A stretch of 64,000 nucleotides of DNA from Guadua angustifolia (lineage: Eukaryota; Streptophyta; Magnoliopsida; Poales; Poaceae), in assembly GCA_036346375.1 (NCBI GenBank), contig CM070511.1:1984001-2048000 (forward strand), in the 5' to 3' direction. A program made the position numbers and the translations under genes. The notes below the pieces were generated by a model. The model saw only the letters and a program-made list of their open reading frames with translations. It searched no databases and was not told where the DNA came from. Below, piece by piece: positions 22,017 through 32,771 of this stretch (positions within the stretch are counted from its first letter, which is position 1; every line of letters begins with the position of its first letter).

Positions 22017-22421
22017 TCAGCAGGATGCGGCGCACTTGGCCTTGCAGTCGATGGTGCAGGACCCGCCGCCGCCGCCGCTGCCGTAGCCGTTGCCGGAGCG
22101 GCTGTAGGACCAGAAGCACTTCTTGGGGCAGGTGATCTTCTTGCCGTAGCAGGGGCCCTTCTCGGAGCACACCACCGTGGGCACCTCCACGCCGCCGTGC
22201 GCGTACCCGCCGCCCTGGCCGCCGTAACCCGCCCCCCACCCGCCGCCGATCCCCGGGACGCCGTAGCCGGCCGGGACGCCCGGGATGCCGTATGGCCCCT
22301 GCGCCCCCGGTAGGCCGTTGGCGTCGGCGAGATCGCGCGCGGCCAAGGCGACTCCTGCAGCAAAGAGAAGGGCAACGAGAAGGAAGAGAGCACGAGGACC
22401 GGAGCGGTGAGCGGTGGCCAT
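22017..22421 (-). CDS. small secreted glycine- and cysteine-rich protein
   Basis: A single exon of 134 codons. The start chosen is the ATG at 22421 (AGCCATGGCC, good context), because it opens a classical signal peptide: basic SGPRA, then the hydrophobic core LFLLVALLFAAGVALA, with likely cleavage before ARDLAD. The mature part has a Gly/Pro/Tyr-rich region at about residues 35-78 (GYGVPGIGGGWGAGYGGQGG) and a C-terminal domain with eight cysteines (VCSEKGPCYGKKITCPKKCFW, a GSGNG spacer, then SCTIDCKAKCAASC). The layout matches plant secreted Gly-rich/Cys-rich proteins thought to act in the cell wall. Exact function is not known. The gene is intact and converges with the Utp12-domain gene. Confidence 0.8.
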   Translation of the reverse strand: MATAHRSGPRALFLLVALLFAAGVALAARDLADANGLPGAQGPYGIPGVPAGYGVPGIGGGWGAGYGGQGGGYAHGGVEVPTVVCSEKGPCYGKKITCPKKCFWSYSRSGNGYGSGGGGGSCTIDCKAKCAASC

Positions 22422-22472
22422 GGCTGCTTCTTGAATCTTGAGGCGGTGCAAGCAAGCTAGCCTCGACTCTAC

Positions 22473-22483
22473 TAATATATATA
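22473..22483 (-). promoter_or_regulatory. TATA box of the Gly/Cys-rich protein gene
   Basis: TATATATATTA on the minus strand, about 55 bp upstream of the chosen ATG. This implies a short leader of about 25 nt and supports the start at 22421. Confidence 0.55.
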
Positions 22484-22489
22484 CGTGTG

Positions 22490-23255
22490 ACACGGTCGGG
22501 AGGGAAGGAGACTAACTACTCTTCACACTTGAAGGAACAAACAAAGTTAGTTGCTTGCCTCCATCACTACGTCGGCATCAGGTGGAGCCCGTGTCCTCAG
22601 GAAAAATGCGTCCATGCATCTTTATTCTCTCCGGAGACTTTCGATCACATGCACTATACACCACCTTATTTTTTTGCTAGTCGGCTTGCTGTGTACAACG
22701 AGGAATACGGGTAGACTACAGTAGTGTAGATTGAAAATTCTATCGTGTAAATCAGGATGCCAAGTGAGTACGAGATAATGGATCGTTACCATTAGAAACA
22801 CAATGCAGCGAAAAAAGAGTTGAAGTAACCTGATTCAATGTACGTAGCACGTGTCCTCGAGCATTAAACGTATGTAGCATGTGTTCTCGAGCATTAATCA
22901 ATTGTCCTTGAGCGGTGATCGAATAGCATACGGTGGTCGAATAGCATAAACAGTAATTAATCTTGCTAATGTGCCCAAATGATCGTCTGATCAACGCCGT
23001 AGTAGTAATGTCTCTATTGACATCCACACATTCGGCAAAGGAATGTCGTGCGTTGGTGTACCGGCACTAGTGTGCATGGTGGGGCCTAAGCAGTAATGGC
23101 TAGGGTTTTCATGGATGTGGTGGTACAATAGTTGCATACCTCTAGCCTTCAATTAATTACTCTCTTTATATAGCCCATCAGCAGAACCCTACGTTAGGAA
23201 TCTAACTAAGGTGCAAAACCTATTTAGCCTATTAGTAACCGATCCTATCCGAACC
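22490..23255. other. intergenic, no gene seen
   Basis: Upstream region of the Gly/Cys-rich gene. It contains two near-identical short repeats (GTAGCACGTGTCCTCGAGCA at about 22844 and GTAGCATGTGTTCTCGAGCA at about 22874), the first including a CACGTG G-box. No coding signal. Confidence 0.45.
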
Positions 23256-23848
23256 AATCACTACTACAAAAGGACTTATATTAGATTCCTCGTCACTGAC
23301 GGTTTTCAAAAACTGCCTGTGATGAAGTGTCATCACAGACAGTTTTTTGCAAAAACAGTCAGTGATGAGTCTCGGGTACATCACAGACGGTTTTTTTTAC
23401 TAAAACCGTTTGTGATGAGGGGAACACCACAAACGGTTTTAGCCAAAAACCGTCTGTGATATTGGGGGCAATATCATAAACGGTTTTTGGTTAAAACCGT
23501 CTGTGATGAGGGCCACATCACAGACGGTTTAGCCAACGGTTTTAGCCAAAAACCGTTTGTGATTCAGATCTCAATATATATTTACTCGCTCGTGTCGTCT
23601 TTCCCCGGCCCAAACCCTAGCCTAGCCCCACACGCGCCATCTCCCCCGGGCATCCCCCCGACCTCACCCCCACCGGCTACTGCTTCGCGCCCTAGTTGTC
23701 GCAACGCTACTCTCCTTCCTCCTCCTCTCCTCGTGCAGCGCTGCTCTCTCTTCCTCCTCCCCCTCCTCATGCCAACCGATAGCATCTTCCTCTTCCCCTT
23801 TGCTAGATCCTAGTCACCCTACACGCACCGCCCTTGGTATTTGGGATC

Positions 23849-24085
23849 ATGCCGTGCACTATTGGAGGCACCAGGATCTGGATACGGGCCAAGGGCTAGC
23901 CACACTACGAGGCCGTCATCGCTAGGACGCACGCCACGATGGCGAATAGCGGCGAGACGGTTGGCGTCGTACTATGGTTCCTTGGGGAGTGTGACACTAT
24001 CAAGCTGGTTCCACATGAGCATGGAATGATTCAATCACTCAACCGACCTAGATGCTGCAAGAATCTCAGCATGGGGAGGGAATGA
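23849..24085 (+). pseudogene. possible captured coding fragment in CACTA element 2
   Basis: From ATG at 23849 a frame of 79 codons runs to TGA, with one internal TAG after RIWIRAKG. It reads on as HYEAVIARTHATMANSGETV and WFLGECDTIKLVPHE. The GC-rich leader (CAAACCCTAGCCTAGCCCC) is gene-like. I do not recognise the parent protein. The tandem segmental duplication begins in its last codons (24071). Confidence 0.3.
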
Positions 24086-26623
24086 TGGGTTCATCCTGTG
24101 GAGTTTGATCTTAGAGACAAGTACTCATCAACTCTCTCTGAAACAAGTACAAAGAAATACTCATCAACTCTCTCCTGTTTACAAGATCAGGTTTTCTAAT
24201 TAGCTGCTACCTTAAAGTTAATGTAGCCATATGAGTTTGCCTTTTCATTTACAATCTCTTTTTTTTAATAACTTAGACAACTCCATGCAACTTTCAAGTT
24301 ATCGAAATAGTGATAGAACAGAAATTTGACAAGGATTTGGGCTATCCAAGTCATGGTAAAATTGAACACTTAGCTAAATTTAAGCTATCTAAGTCATGGT
24401 AAAATTGAACACTTAGCTAAATTTGGGCTATCCAAGTTATGGTAAAATTGGACACTTAGCTAAATTTTAGCTATCCAAGTCATGGTAAAATTAGACACTT
24501 TCTATTCGAATCTGCTTCTCATATATGTTGAAGTGTGTTGACTAAAATCCTTTAGTGTATTCTGTTCATTGAATCTTAATATAGTATTTTCATTACATTA
24601 TACAACTTTAGACAGTATCTTGAATAATAAGGCATATTGTTCTATATTTTTATGCAATATTTTTCTTTCAGAGTGTATGTCATCTAGTGTGACAAGGGCA
24701 TATCACAGACGGTTTTAGGCTAGAACCGTCTGTGATGTTAATTTTTATTGACAGTTCAAAAACCGTCTGCGATGACCTATTATCATCACTGACACTTCGA
24801 AACAAACGGTTCATAAAACCGACTGTGATGTGGTTTGTGAACCGTCTGTGATGTGCGGTTGTCCAGTAGTGAATGTATTCTAACCCATTAAGTGTGTGAC
24901 CCTGTAGGTTCATGCATATTCAGCCATGGCGTAGAAACTCCTCAGCCTATAAGTCTGCAGCGGCCCCTAGCAGAGTATAACGACTTGTAAATATACGTAA
25001 AGATCATATCGGAGGAACCTATATAGCGCTCATATACCGAGATCCCTTTGCCTCATGATACCAGATCGAACTCAATGTGAGAAACGTGCCACCTATAATG
25101 GTTTGATCATTCACTCATTCTGTATTAGATTACTCAGTTGCAATTGACTCATTAATCACATTTGGCATGGCTATGCACTTCCATAATCCAACCATATCGA
25201 GAGGCCCAGAGATATTTCCCTTGTTATATAGAAGGAGCAAATTCTATCTTAATTGCTCACATTCCTCCGTATGTTTTATAGTAAATTTGAAAGCTACATT
25301 TATAACTACCCAGTTACGGAGTAGCGTTTGGCAACCCAAAATATACTATTACACATGTAGGAAACCATAACAATCTCAGATCTAAAGATCCCACGTACAC
25401 TATGTATGAGATCAACCGATGATACTTAAGAATATAACAATTCCCACAGTGTCTCATGGTAGGTCACTCCAACACTATGTTCTCAATATGTATCCACATT
25501 ATTGATTTGATATCCATATATCAATGATACGTGAAACAAGATCATCAGACATATAAATCACAGTTGTCCCACGTGATGATATGAGGTCGGGATAATTCAT
25601 AATAATATGAAAACATGAATAAAGAGTTTCACAAACAGTTACATACTTATTGATCGATACTAATGATATTTATTGAAGGGCTAAAATGATTATATCAAAC
25701 TATAAACATGGACGTGATACAACTATCTCTATAATTGATACTAATGATATTTATTCAAGGGATAAAATGATTATATCATTCTATAAACATAGACGCGATA
25801 CAATTATCTCTATGTTTGCTTCAAGGTCATGTCACTAACTTATACAATCGATATATATGATCCCGTGGAATCAATCTGTGGTCTCCACGGATATACGAGT
25901 CCATCCATCGATGGAGCATATTATCTGGAAATGCAAGTTCAGAGTTGTCAACTTCGCAACAGCATTTTGGATGGATGGCATTTCATTCAGAAAGTTGAGC
26001 TGCCGACATGGGAACGTGGAAGGCAGAGAGCTCAGACTCACTCTGGGAGAGAGCCTGGCAGGTCGGCGGTGGATGATCGAGGTTTATAATAATTTCTCCA
26101 ACAGCTAGCTACTCGCTCACTCCCAGTACGTATGTACAGCGTTCTAGCTGCATCGATCGTCTAACTGGCGAAGGCCCTGAGTAACACATCGGACGAACCA
26201 ACCAACCAAGGAAAATCGCTGCAATGCAATGCGGCGCATGTGCTGCTCTGCCGCCAAACTGTGACCGCCCGGCCGTGCGTGGCTGTAAGCAGCTAGCATT
26301 GCTCACAAAGTCATCGTCTGAGTGATGAAACGACGACTAAGCTGGCCGACTCACTCGTCAGATGTTTTCTCGTTTTTTCATCCGGCAGAAGCCCCTTCTT
26401 TTGACGCGACATTTACCTGGAAACATCTGCTACCATCATTTGCAGTCCAGATTTTGGACTTGGTTGCCACCGCAACACGGCGATGGTGACCAGCTAGCTG
26501 TAGCTAAGATATTCAGTTCCCAGGTTCATTCGATCGCAGCATGTTGGGCTGGATGCATGAACTATGAATGGCCCAAAACCAGAGCAGTGCTAGTACAATC
26601 TTTTGCCGAACGATCGAGGTAAC
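24071..26623. repeat. tandem segmental duplication, copy A
   Basis: The 2553-bp segment starting ATGGGGAGGGAATGATGG at 24071 is repeated directly after its end. It contains the right half of CACTA element 2 and about 1.75 kb of flanking single-copy-like DNA (25870-26600 holds short frames of no recognised family). Copies differ by scattered substitutions and small indels only. Confidence 0.92.
24339..24500. repeat. minisatellite, about 46-48-bp unit, four copies (copy A)
   Basis: Unit of the form GCTATCCAAGTCATGG followed by TAAAATTGAACACTTAGC and TAAATTT, repeated four times with small changes. It lies inside CACTA element 2 and recurs unchanged in length in the duplicated segment at 26892-27053. 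Confidence 0.85.
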
Positions 26624-26891
26624 ATGGGGAGGGAATGATGGGTTCATCTGTGGAGTTTGATCTTAGAGACAAGTACTCATCAACTCTCTCTGAAACAAGT
26701 ACAAAGAAATACTCATCAACTCTCTCCTGTTTACAAGATCAGGTTTTCTAATTAGCTGCTACCTTAAAGTTAATGTAGCCATATGAGTTTGCCTTTTCAT
26801 TTACAATCTCTTTTTTTTTAATAACTTAGACAACTCCATGCAACTTTCAAGTTATCGAAATAGTGATAGAACAGAAATTTGACAAGGATTT

Positions 26892-27053
26892 GGGTTATCC
26901 AAGTCATGGTAAAATTGAACACTTAGCTAAATTTAAGCTATCCAAGTCATGGTAAAATTGAACACTTAGCTAAATTTGGGCTATCCAAGTTATGGTAAAA
27001 TTGGACACTTAGCTAAATTTTAGCTATCCAAGTCATGGTAAAATTAGACACTT
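26892..27053. repeat. minisatellite, four copies (copy B)
   Basis: Same array as at 24339-24500, carried by the segmental duplication. The array length is identical, so no expansion has occurred since. Confidence 0.85.
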
Positions 27054-28658
27054 TCTATTTGAATCTGCTTCTCATATATGTTGAAGTGTGTTGACTAAAA
27101 TCCTTTAGTGTATTCTGTTCATTAAATCTTAATATAGTATTTTCATTACATTATACAACTTTAGATAGTATCTTGAATAATAAGGCATATTGTTCTATAT
27201 TTTTATGCAATATTTTTCTTTCAGAGTGTATGTCATCTAGTGTGACAAGGGCATATCACAGACGGTTTTAGGCTAGAACCGTCTATGATGTTAATTTTTA
27301 TTGACAGTTCAAAAATCGTCTGCGATGACCTATTATCATCACTGACACTTCGAAACAAACGGTTTATAAAACCGACTGTGATGTGGTTTGTGAACCGTCT
27401 GTGATGTGCGGTTGTCCAGTAGTGAATGTATTCTAACCCATTAAGTGTGTGACCCTGTAGGTTCATGCATATTCAGCCATGGTGTAGAAACTCCTCAGCC
27501 TATAAGTCTGCAGTGGCCCCTAGCAGAGTATAACGACTTGTAAATATACATAAAAATCATATCGGAGGAACCTATATAACGCTCATATACCGATCCCTTT
27601 GCCTCATAATACCAGATCAAACTCAATGTGAGAAACGTGCCACCTATAATGGTTTGATCATTCACTCATTCTGTATTAGATTACTCAGTTGCAATTGACT
27701 CATTAATCACATTTGGCATGGCTATGCACTTCCATAATCCAACCATTTCGAGAGGCCCAGAGATATCTCCCTTGTTATATAGAAGGAGCAAATTCTATCT
27801 TAATTGCTCACATTCCTCCGTATGTTTTATAGTAAATTTGAAAGCTACCTTTATAACTACCCAGTTACGGAGTAGCATTTGGCAACCCAAAATATACTAT
27901 TACACATGTAGGAAATCATAACAATCTCAGATCTAAAGATCCCACGTACACTATGTATGAGATCAACCGATGATACTTAAGAATATAACAATTCACACAG
28001 TGTCTCATGGTAGGTCACTCCAACACTATGTTCTCAATATGTGTCCACATTATTGATTTGATATCCATATATCAATGATACGTGAAACAAGATCATCAAT
28101 CAATACATGTGTTGACATATAAATCACAGTTGTCCTACGTGATGATATGAGGTCGGGATAATTCACAATAATATCAAAACATGAATAAAGAGTTTCACAA
28201 ACAGTTACATATTTATTGATCGATACTAATGATATTTATTGAAGGGATAAAATGATTATATCAAACTGTAAACATAGATGTGATACAACTATCTCTATAA
28301 TTAATACTAATGATATTTATTCAAGGGATAAAATGATTATATCATTCTATAAACATAGACGTGATACAATTATCTCTATGTTTGCTTCAAGGTCATATCA
28401 CTAACTTATACAATCGATATATATGATCCCGTGGAATCAATCTGTGGTCTCCACGGATATACGAGTCCATCCATCGATGGAGCATATTATCTGGAAATGC
28501 AAGTTCAGAGTTGTCAACTTCGCAACAGCATTTTGGATGGATGGCATTTCATTCAGAAAGTAGAGCTGCCGACATGGGAACGTGGAAGGCAGAGAGCTCA
28601 GACTCTCTCTGGGAGAGAGCCTGGCAGGTCGGCGGTGGATGATCGAGGTTTATAATAA

Positions 28659-29309
28659 CTAGCCTAGTAGTGTAGCATATGTATAACATTAGGTAGAATG
28701 GCGCGCGATGCTGCGCCCGGCGAAAAAACTGACCCAAAGCTTTCTACAAAAAAAGAAATTCCGCTTTTCTCGTGATGTTTACTGTGCTAAATTCTTGAAT
28801 TACGGGTATTTTTGCAAAATAGTGGCGAAGGACTGTTCACGATTTTGGAATCTTCCGATCAAAAGTACCAGATTTTAAATCTCTCGGTCGAAAAACATTG
28901 AAAGACTTGGAGACTTGCGACTTGCACTGAAAAAAACGATTTAGAGAAAAGTTTTTAAAAACGGAGAACACAATGAGAATAAAAAATATGGATTTTTGAG
29001 GAACTTTGGGGAACAAAAAATAAAGGCGGTCGTGAATTTATGGGTCGCTATAAATCTTCGGACTAATCTATATTTTTTATAAAAAACTCATGTTATGACC
29101 TGGCAAATACATCACCGCTATAAACCTTCATTTAATCATGTTTTTTTTTGACGAAAACATTTTTTCGGTTTTTGGGTTTTGGAAACATTTTTCCGAGTTT
29201 TTTGATGTAAAACATTTTTTCCGGAAAACGGAGAAAGGACTCGAACGTAAAGCGAGGATCTGCTTGTTATTTTTTGGACTGTCGCTATTTTGAAAAATTA
29301 GAAAAGGGC
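28659..29309 (-). mobile_element. 651-bp block present only in copy B, possibly Helitron-like
   Basis: In copy A the sequence reads TAATAA directly into TTTCTCC. In copy B 651 bp lie between these bases. There is no target duplication and the join is between A and T. On the minus strand the block ends CTAG, with a GGCGC...GCGCC hairpin about 40 bp before it. These features are Helitron-like, but the other end begins GC instead of TC and the hairpin is farther from the end than usual. A deletion from copy A is the alternative. Confidence 0.35.
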
Positions 29310-29839
29310 TTTCTCCAACAGCTAGCTACTCGCTCACTCCCAGTACGTATGTACAGCGTTCTAGCTGCATCGATCGTCTAATCAAGGAAGGCCCTGAGTA
29401 ACACATCGGACGAACCAACCAACCAAGGAAAATCGCTGCAATGCAATGCGGCGCATGTGCTGCTCTGCCGCCAAACTGTGACCGCCCGGCCGTGCGTGGC
29501 TGTAAGCAGCTAGCATTGCTCACAAAGTCATCGTCTGAGTGATGAAACGACGACTAAGCTGGCCGACTCACTCGTCAGATGTTTTCTCGTTTTTCATCCG
29601 GCAGAAGCCCCTTCTTTTGACGCGACATTTACCTGGAAACATCTGCTACCATCATTTGCAGTCCAGATTTTGGACTTGGTTGCCACCGCAACACGGCGAT
29701 GGTGACCAGCTAGCTGTAGCTAAGATATTCAGTTCCCAGGTTCATTCGATCGCAGCATGTTGGGCTGGATGCATGAACTATGAATGGCCCAAAACCAGAG
29801 CAGTGCTAGTACAATCTTTTGCCGAACGATCGAGGTAAC

Positions 29840-30715
29840 GACGATCTGATTGTAACATTCACCGATCATTCGAGCCCAAAACGCCTACTGAATTTTCGAG
29901 CTGCTGATTAACCTGCACATTTCAAGATGCATGGGGCGGTTGGTAGAATTAGGGAGCCGTGGACTCCACAATGGCACGCCGTAGCAAGCATCGTACAGAT
30001 GGTTGCCTACTGCAAATTAAGTTTCCGTCCACAGCATGCAGTATAACGAAATCATGTCCATATATATTGTTCCTGGCAGAACAGTGCGTAGGCCAAATTC
30101 CACCAATTCGCCACGCTTGATCCAAACGAACAAAAAACACGTTCTTTTTTTCACCTGGACATATGTATGCGGGTGATATGTTGATGGCATTCAGGATAAG
30201 AAAGACACCTGCATGATTATTTACCTCTGATTTCAGTAGCTAGTAATCGTCACCAGTTCACTGCTAGTTGTGAACTGGTGATTATATATTGAGGGAGAAG
30301 AGGATGATTATTTCCATTTGTGGAGGAGTATTAGTATTGAGGGAGAAGAGGATGACTATTTGGAAGGGCCAGGAACAGCATGACCTGGCTAGTAGTATCT
30401 ATCTACCATGTTACTCAAAGGAGTATTCATTAAGAAAAAGAAAGAGACACGAGTTTAATTCTTGATTTTCTTTTTTTAATAATTAATTCTTGATTTTCTG
30501 GTCTTGCATGGCACCACAAAATCAACCTTCTTTACCATCCCAGCATTAATTTGAAGGCATCTTACGAGAAAATATCCAAAGGATGCATGCTAGCATGAGC
30601 TCAAGCTCTGGGATTGATTTCGAAGCATTTCAGCCAACTAGTTCAAACTCATTTCTAGTGCACACAGCACATGCATGATGGAGTCAATCGGTGCCCTTGG
30701 AAGAAATAAACATTA
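29840..30715. other. intergenic, no gene seen
   Basis: Contains a perfect 12-bp inverted repeat (30250-30281) and a 20-bp direct repeat ATTGAGGGAGAAGAGGATGA at 30288 and 30336. No coding signal. Confidence 0.45.
30250..30281. repeat. 12-bp perfect hairpin
   Basis: TCACCAGTTCAC (30250-30261) and GTGAACTGGTGA (30270-30281) are exact complements around an 8-base loop. The arms extend further only through a bulge. Confidence 0.85.
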
Positions 30716-30998
30716 CTCCCTCCGTTGATAAATATAAGGCGTATTTTAACTTTGCACAAAGATTAAGATTATGATAAAATTGAGAAAGACATGAGAGAAA
30801 ATGACTTACACAACCCTCATAATTATCTTGGAAAATGAGAGATAATACTTTGTATATATGGTAATGAATAAATATATATAGTTGAGAGAGAATAAATAGG
30901 AGTATAGATAAAAAAAGCTCATGAAATCTATATACACGTCTTATATTTTTAAATAAAAACATCTAAACTATAAGTCTTATATTTATCCACGGAGAGAG
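30716..30998. mobile_element. Stowaway-type MITE
   Basis: 283 bp starting CTCCCTCCGTTGATAAATAT and ending ATATTTATCCACGGAGAGAG, flanked by TA on both sides (30714-30715 and 30999-31000). TA duplication with CTCCCTCC ends is the Stowaway (Tc1/mariner) signature in grasses. It sits about 180 bp upstream of the start codon of the small gene at 31177. Confidence 0.9.
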
Positions 30999-31079
30999 TA
31001 TTTGATTTACCAACCAAGGGCAAAATCGGAAACGAACCATACGACGGTAGCTATGCCTAGTTGGCGCCAAGAATGCTGC

Positions 31080-31088
31080 TATATATAA
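31080..31088 (+). promoter_or_regulatory. TATA box of the small gene at 31177
   Basis: TATATATAA about 90 bp before the ATG, followed by a leader rich in C and T. This supports a promoter for the downstream frame. Confidence 0.5.
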
Positions 31089-31176
31089 TGGCGGCGCGCA
31101 CGAATCGAATTAAGGTGACTCGTCTCTCCACTCATCACTTCTCCATCCATCGATCGCCTCCCTAGCTGGATAGCTA

Positions 31177-31569
31177 ATGGCGCCGACCCTCGTCGGCACC
31201 TCCTCCTCGCCGCGCTGCGTCCCCTTCGTCGGCCACCGCGGCGAGCAGCTGCGGGGTACGCGCGCGCGCGCACCGGCTGCTGCCGGGCAGGGCTCCGGGA
31301 GGCCGCTCGGCCGCGCGGCAGGGTTCTTCGGCAGCGGCATCGCCTGCGTCTTCTTCACGTCCCTGGAGCGGTGCGCGTGCGTCGAGGTCCGCACGAACGA
31401 CGACGACCTCCTCAAGCAGGCCGAGGCGGTGTCGACGCCGATGCTCGACGCCGGTGGCGACGGCGCCCCCGCCGAGACGAAGAGCGCGCGCGGTGGGAAG
31501 AAGACAATAGCCGCCGGCGGGAAGGGCAAGAGGGGTGGCTTTGGATGTTGGGAGAATAACATTAATTAA
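31177..31569 (+). CDS. small protein of unknown function
   Basis: A 130-codon GC-rich frame in otherwise AT-rich DNA, with a TATA box at a sensible distance. Residues 1-47 are Ser/Arg/Ala/Gly-rich with no clear signal peptide. Residues 48-70 form a hydrophobic, cysteine-containing block (AGFFGSGIACVFFTSLERCA, then CVEV). About 73-85 is acidic (RTNDDDLLKQAEA). The C-terminus is Lys/Gly-rich (ARGGKKTIAAGGKGKRGGF). The G-x-C-V-F-x-S-L-E-R-C-x-C-V pattern looks conserved-protein-like and I believe similar short grass proteins exist, but I cannot name a family or function. GC bias alone can create such frames, so expression evidence matters. Confidence 0.55.
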   Translation: MAPTLVGTSSSPRCVPFVGHRGEQLRGTRARAPAAAGQGSGRPLGRAAGFFGSGIACVFFTSLERCACVEVRTNDDDLLKQAEAVSTPMLDAGGDGAPAETKSARGGKKTIAAGGKGKRGGFGCWENNIN

Positions 31570-32766
31570 CTTCTTGTCCTTGTTCTTAATCACTCTACAT
31601 AATACTTCTTCTCTGAATCTCTGTTGCTGTTGCCAATTAATTAATCTAGTAGGGTGCGTACTCCATGTTGCTGTTGCATGTATCATCCATGGTTAATTAA
31701 CTAGTTTCATAGCATGTCGTCCTTAAAGAATTATTTCTGTCCATCTCTTGGTTAATTAATCTGTCGCTGATGTATGTATGCTTCAAGGACATACCCTTCC
31801 TTAGATTCATCGGTAAATGAGTTATTTTCTTGGCAATCATATATCGGGGCTGTACTTCAGCTTTAATCCAAAAACCGCCCCTTAAATAGCATAGCTATAA
31901 AATAGTTAGGAAGCTAAATTATAGTAAAAACACATTTAAATTTACAACCGATGGGAAGGAGTTTTTCAATTATGACTTCGCTCGACCGCTTCTCACCTCG
32001 CTCGTTCCGCCTCCCGCTCATTCCACCTCCCTCATCACCCTGCCGTCTCCCCACCCAATTGCTTCCCCGACTCCCTCCGGCCCGGGCATCGTCTCCCTTT
32101 CTCCAAAAAGTACAGTTGCCAGTTTATCAAATGACATAATAAGAAAAATTATAGCTACTAGCTACAGCTGCTCTATAGACTAGCAAATCAAAAGCAGCTT
32201 TTTCAACCAATTAAAGTGGCCGTAGGTAGTGCCAATTATCCAAATAAGTACACGACGAAATCAATAGCTAATTGAGGGTGTACGAATGTTGTAGATAAGT
32301 CCCGGCCGGCCGGCATTGGAATATTCGCCACGACGTAGACATGTGTATGCCTCGACTTCGAATCAAGATCGAACAAATATTACTCCTAACATGTTGAATC
32401 AATTCCATCTTTCTTTTTTATTTTCTGCATGGTTTTATTCGCAGCATAAAGCGGTAGTAGGTTGCTTCAATTCCTTGGTGCAGCAAGCCTCTGTCTTGAG
32501 CAAGCAATGGATTTGGATTGGAGGACACTTTTGGGCACCGTATATACACACATACCTACAAGTAGAAGGTATTATTCTGTATATCAGTGGTGTAGTTATT
32601 TTTATCTTTGATATGCCACTTAAACGAGCTTTACATACTTCTTTATCATTTTGGATAACTCATATGCTAATTATAAAATACTTCAATAGACCGCATATGA
32701 AAAAATTGCAAAGAGAATCAATAGTTTTAGCGTATTTTGCAAATACCTTTATACACATACATGAAA
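31570..32766. other. intergenic, no gene supported
   Basis: AT-rich DNA downstream of the small gene. A 152-codon frame at 32316-32774 runs straight into the copia LTR, has no recognised similarity and is probably chance. Nothing else is supported. Confidence 0.45.
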
Positions 32767-32771
32767 ATAAC

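Larger units (their letters stand above)
23259..24871. mobile_element. non-autonomous CACTA element 2
   Basis: Begins CACTACTACAAAAGG at 23259 and ends TCCAGTAGTG at 24871, with AAT on both sides (23256-23258 and 24872-24874). Subterminal regions are packed with TCACAGACGGTTTT and its complement in alternating orientation (23290-23570 and 24700-24860). 1.6 kb with no transposase. The middle holds a GC-rich stretch (23580-24085) that looks like a host gene 5' region, and a four-copy minisatellite. Confidence 0.85.
26624..29839. repeat. tandem segmental duplication, copy B
   Basis: Starts ATGGGGAGGGAATGATGG at 26624 and ends CGATCGAGGTAAC at 29839. It includes a left-truncated copy of CACTA element 2 (26624-27424) that has lost its left terminus, so this half cannot be a separate insertion. 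It is 663 bp longer than copy A, nearly all due to one extra block at 28659-29309. The junction GTAACATGG shares only one base with both parents, suggesting end-joining and not homologous exchange. Confidence 0.92.

Noticed and set aside
23290..24860. CRISPR-like array of TCACAGACGGTTTT repeats
   Set aside because: Repeats alternate in orientation, spacing is irregular and they sit at the ends of a CACTA element in a plant genome; they are transposase-binding subterminal repeats.
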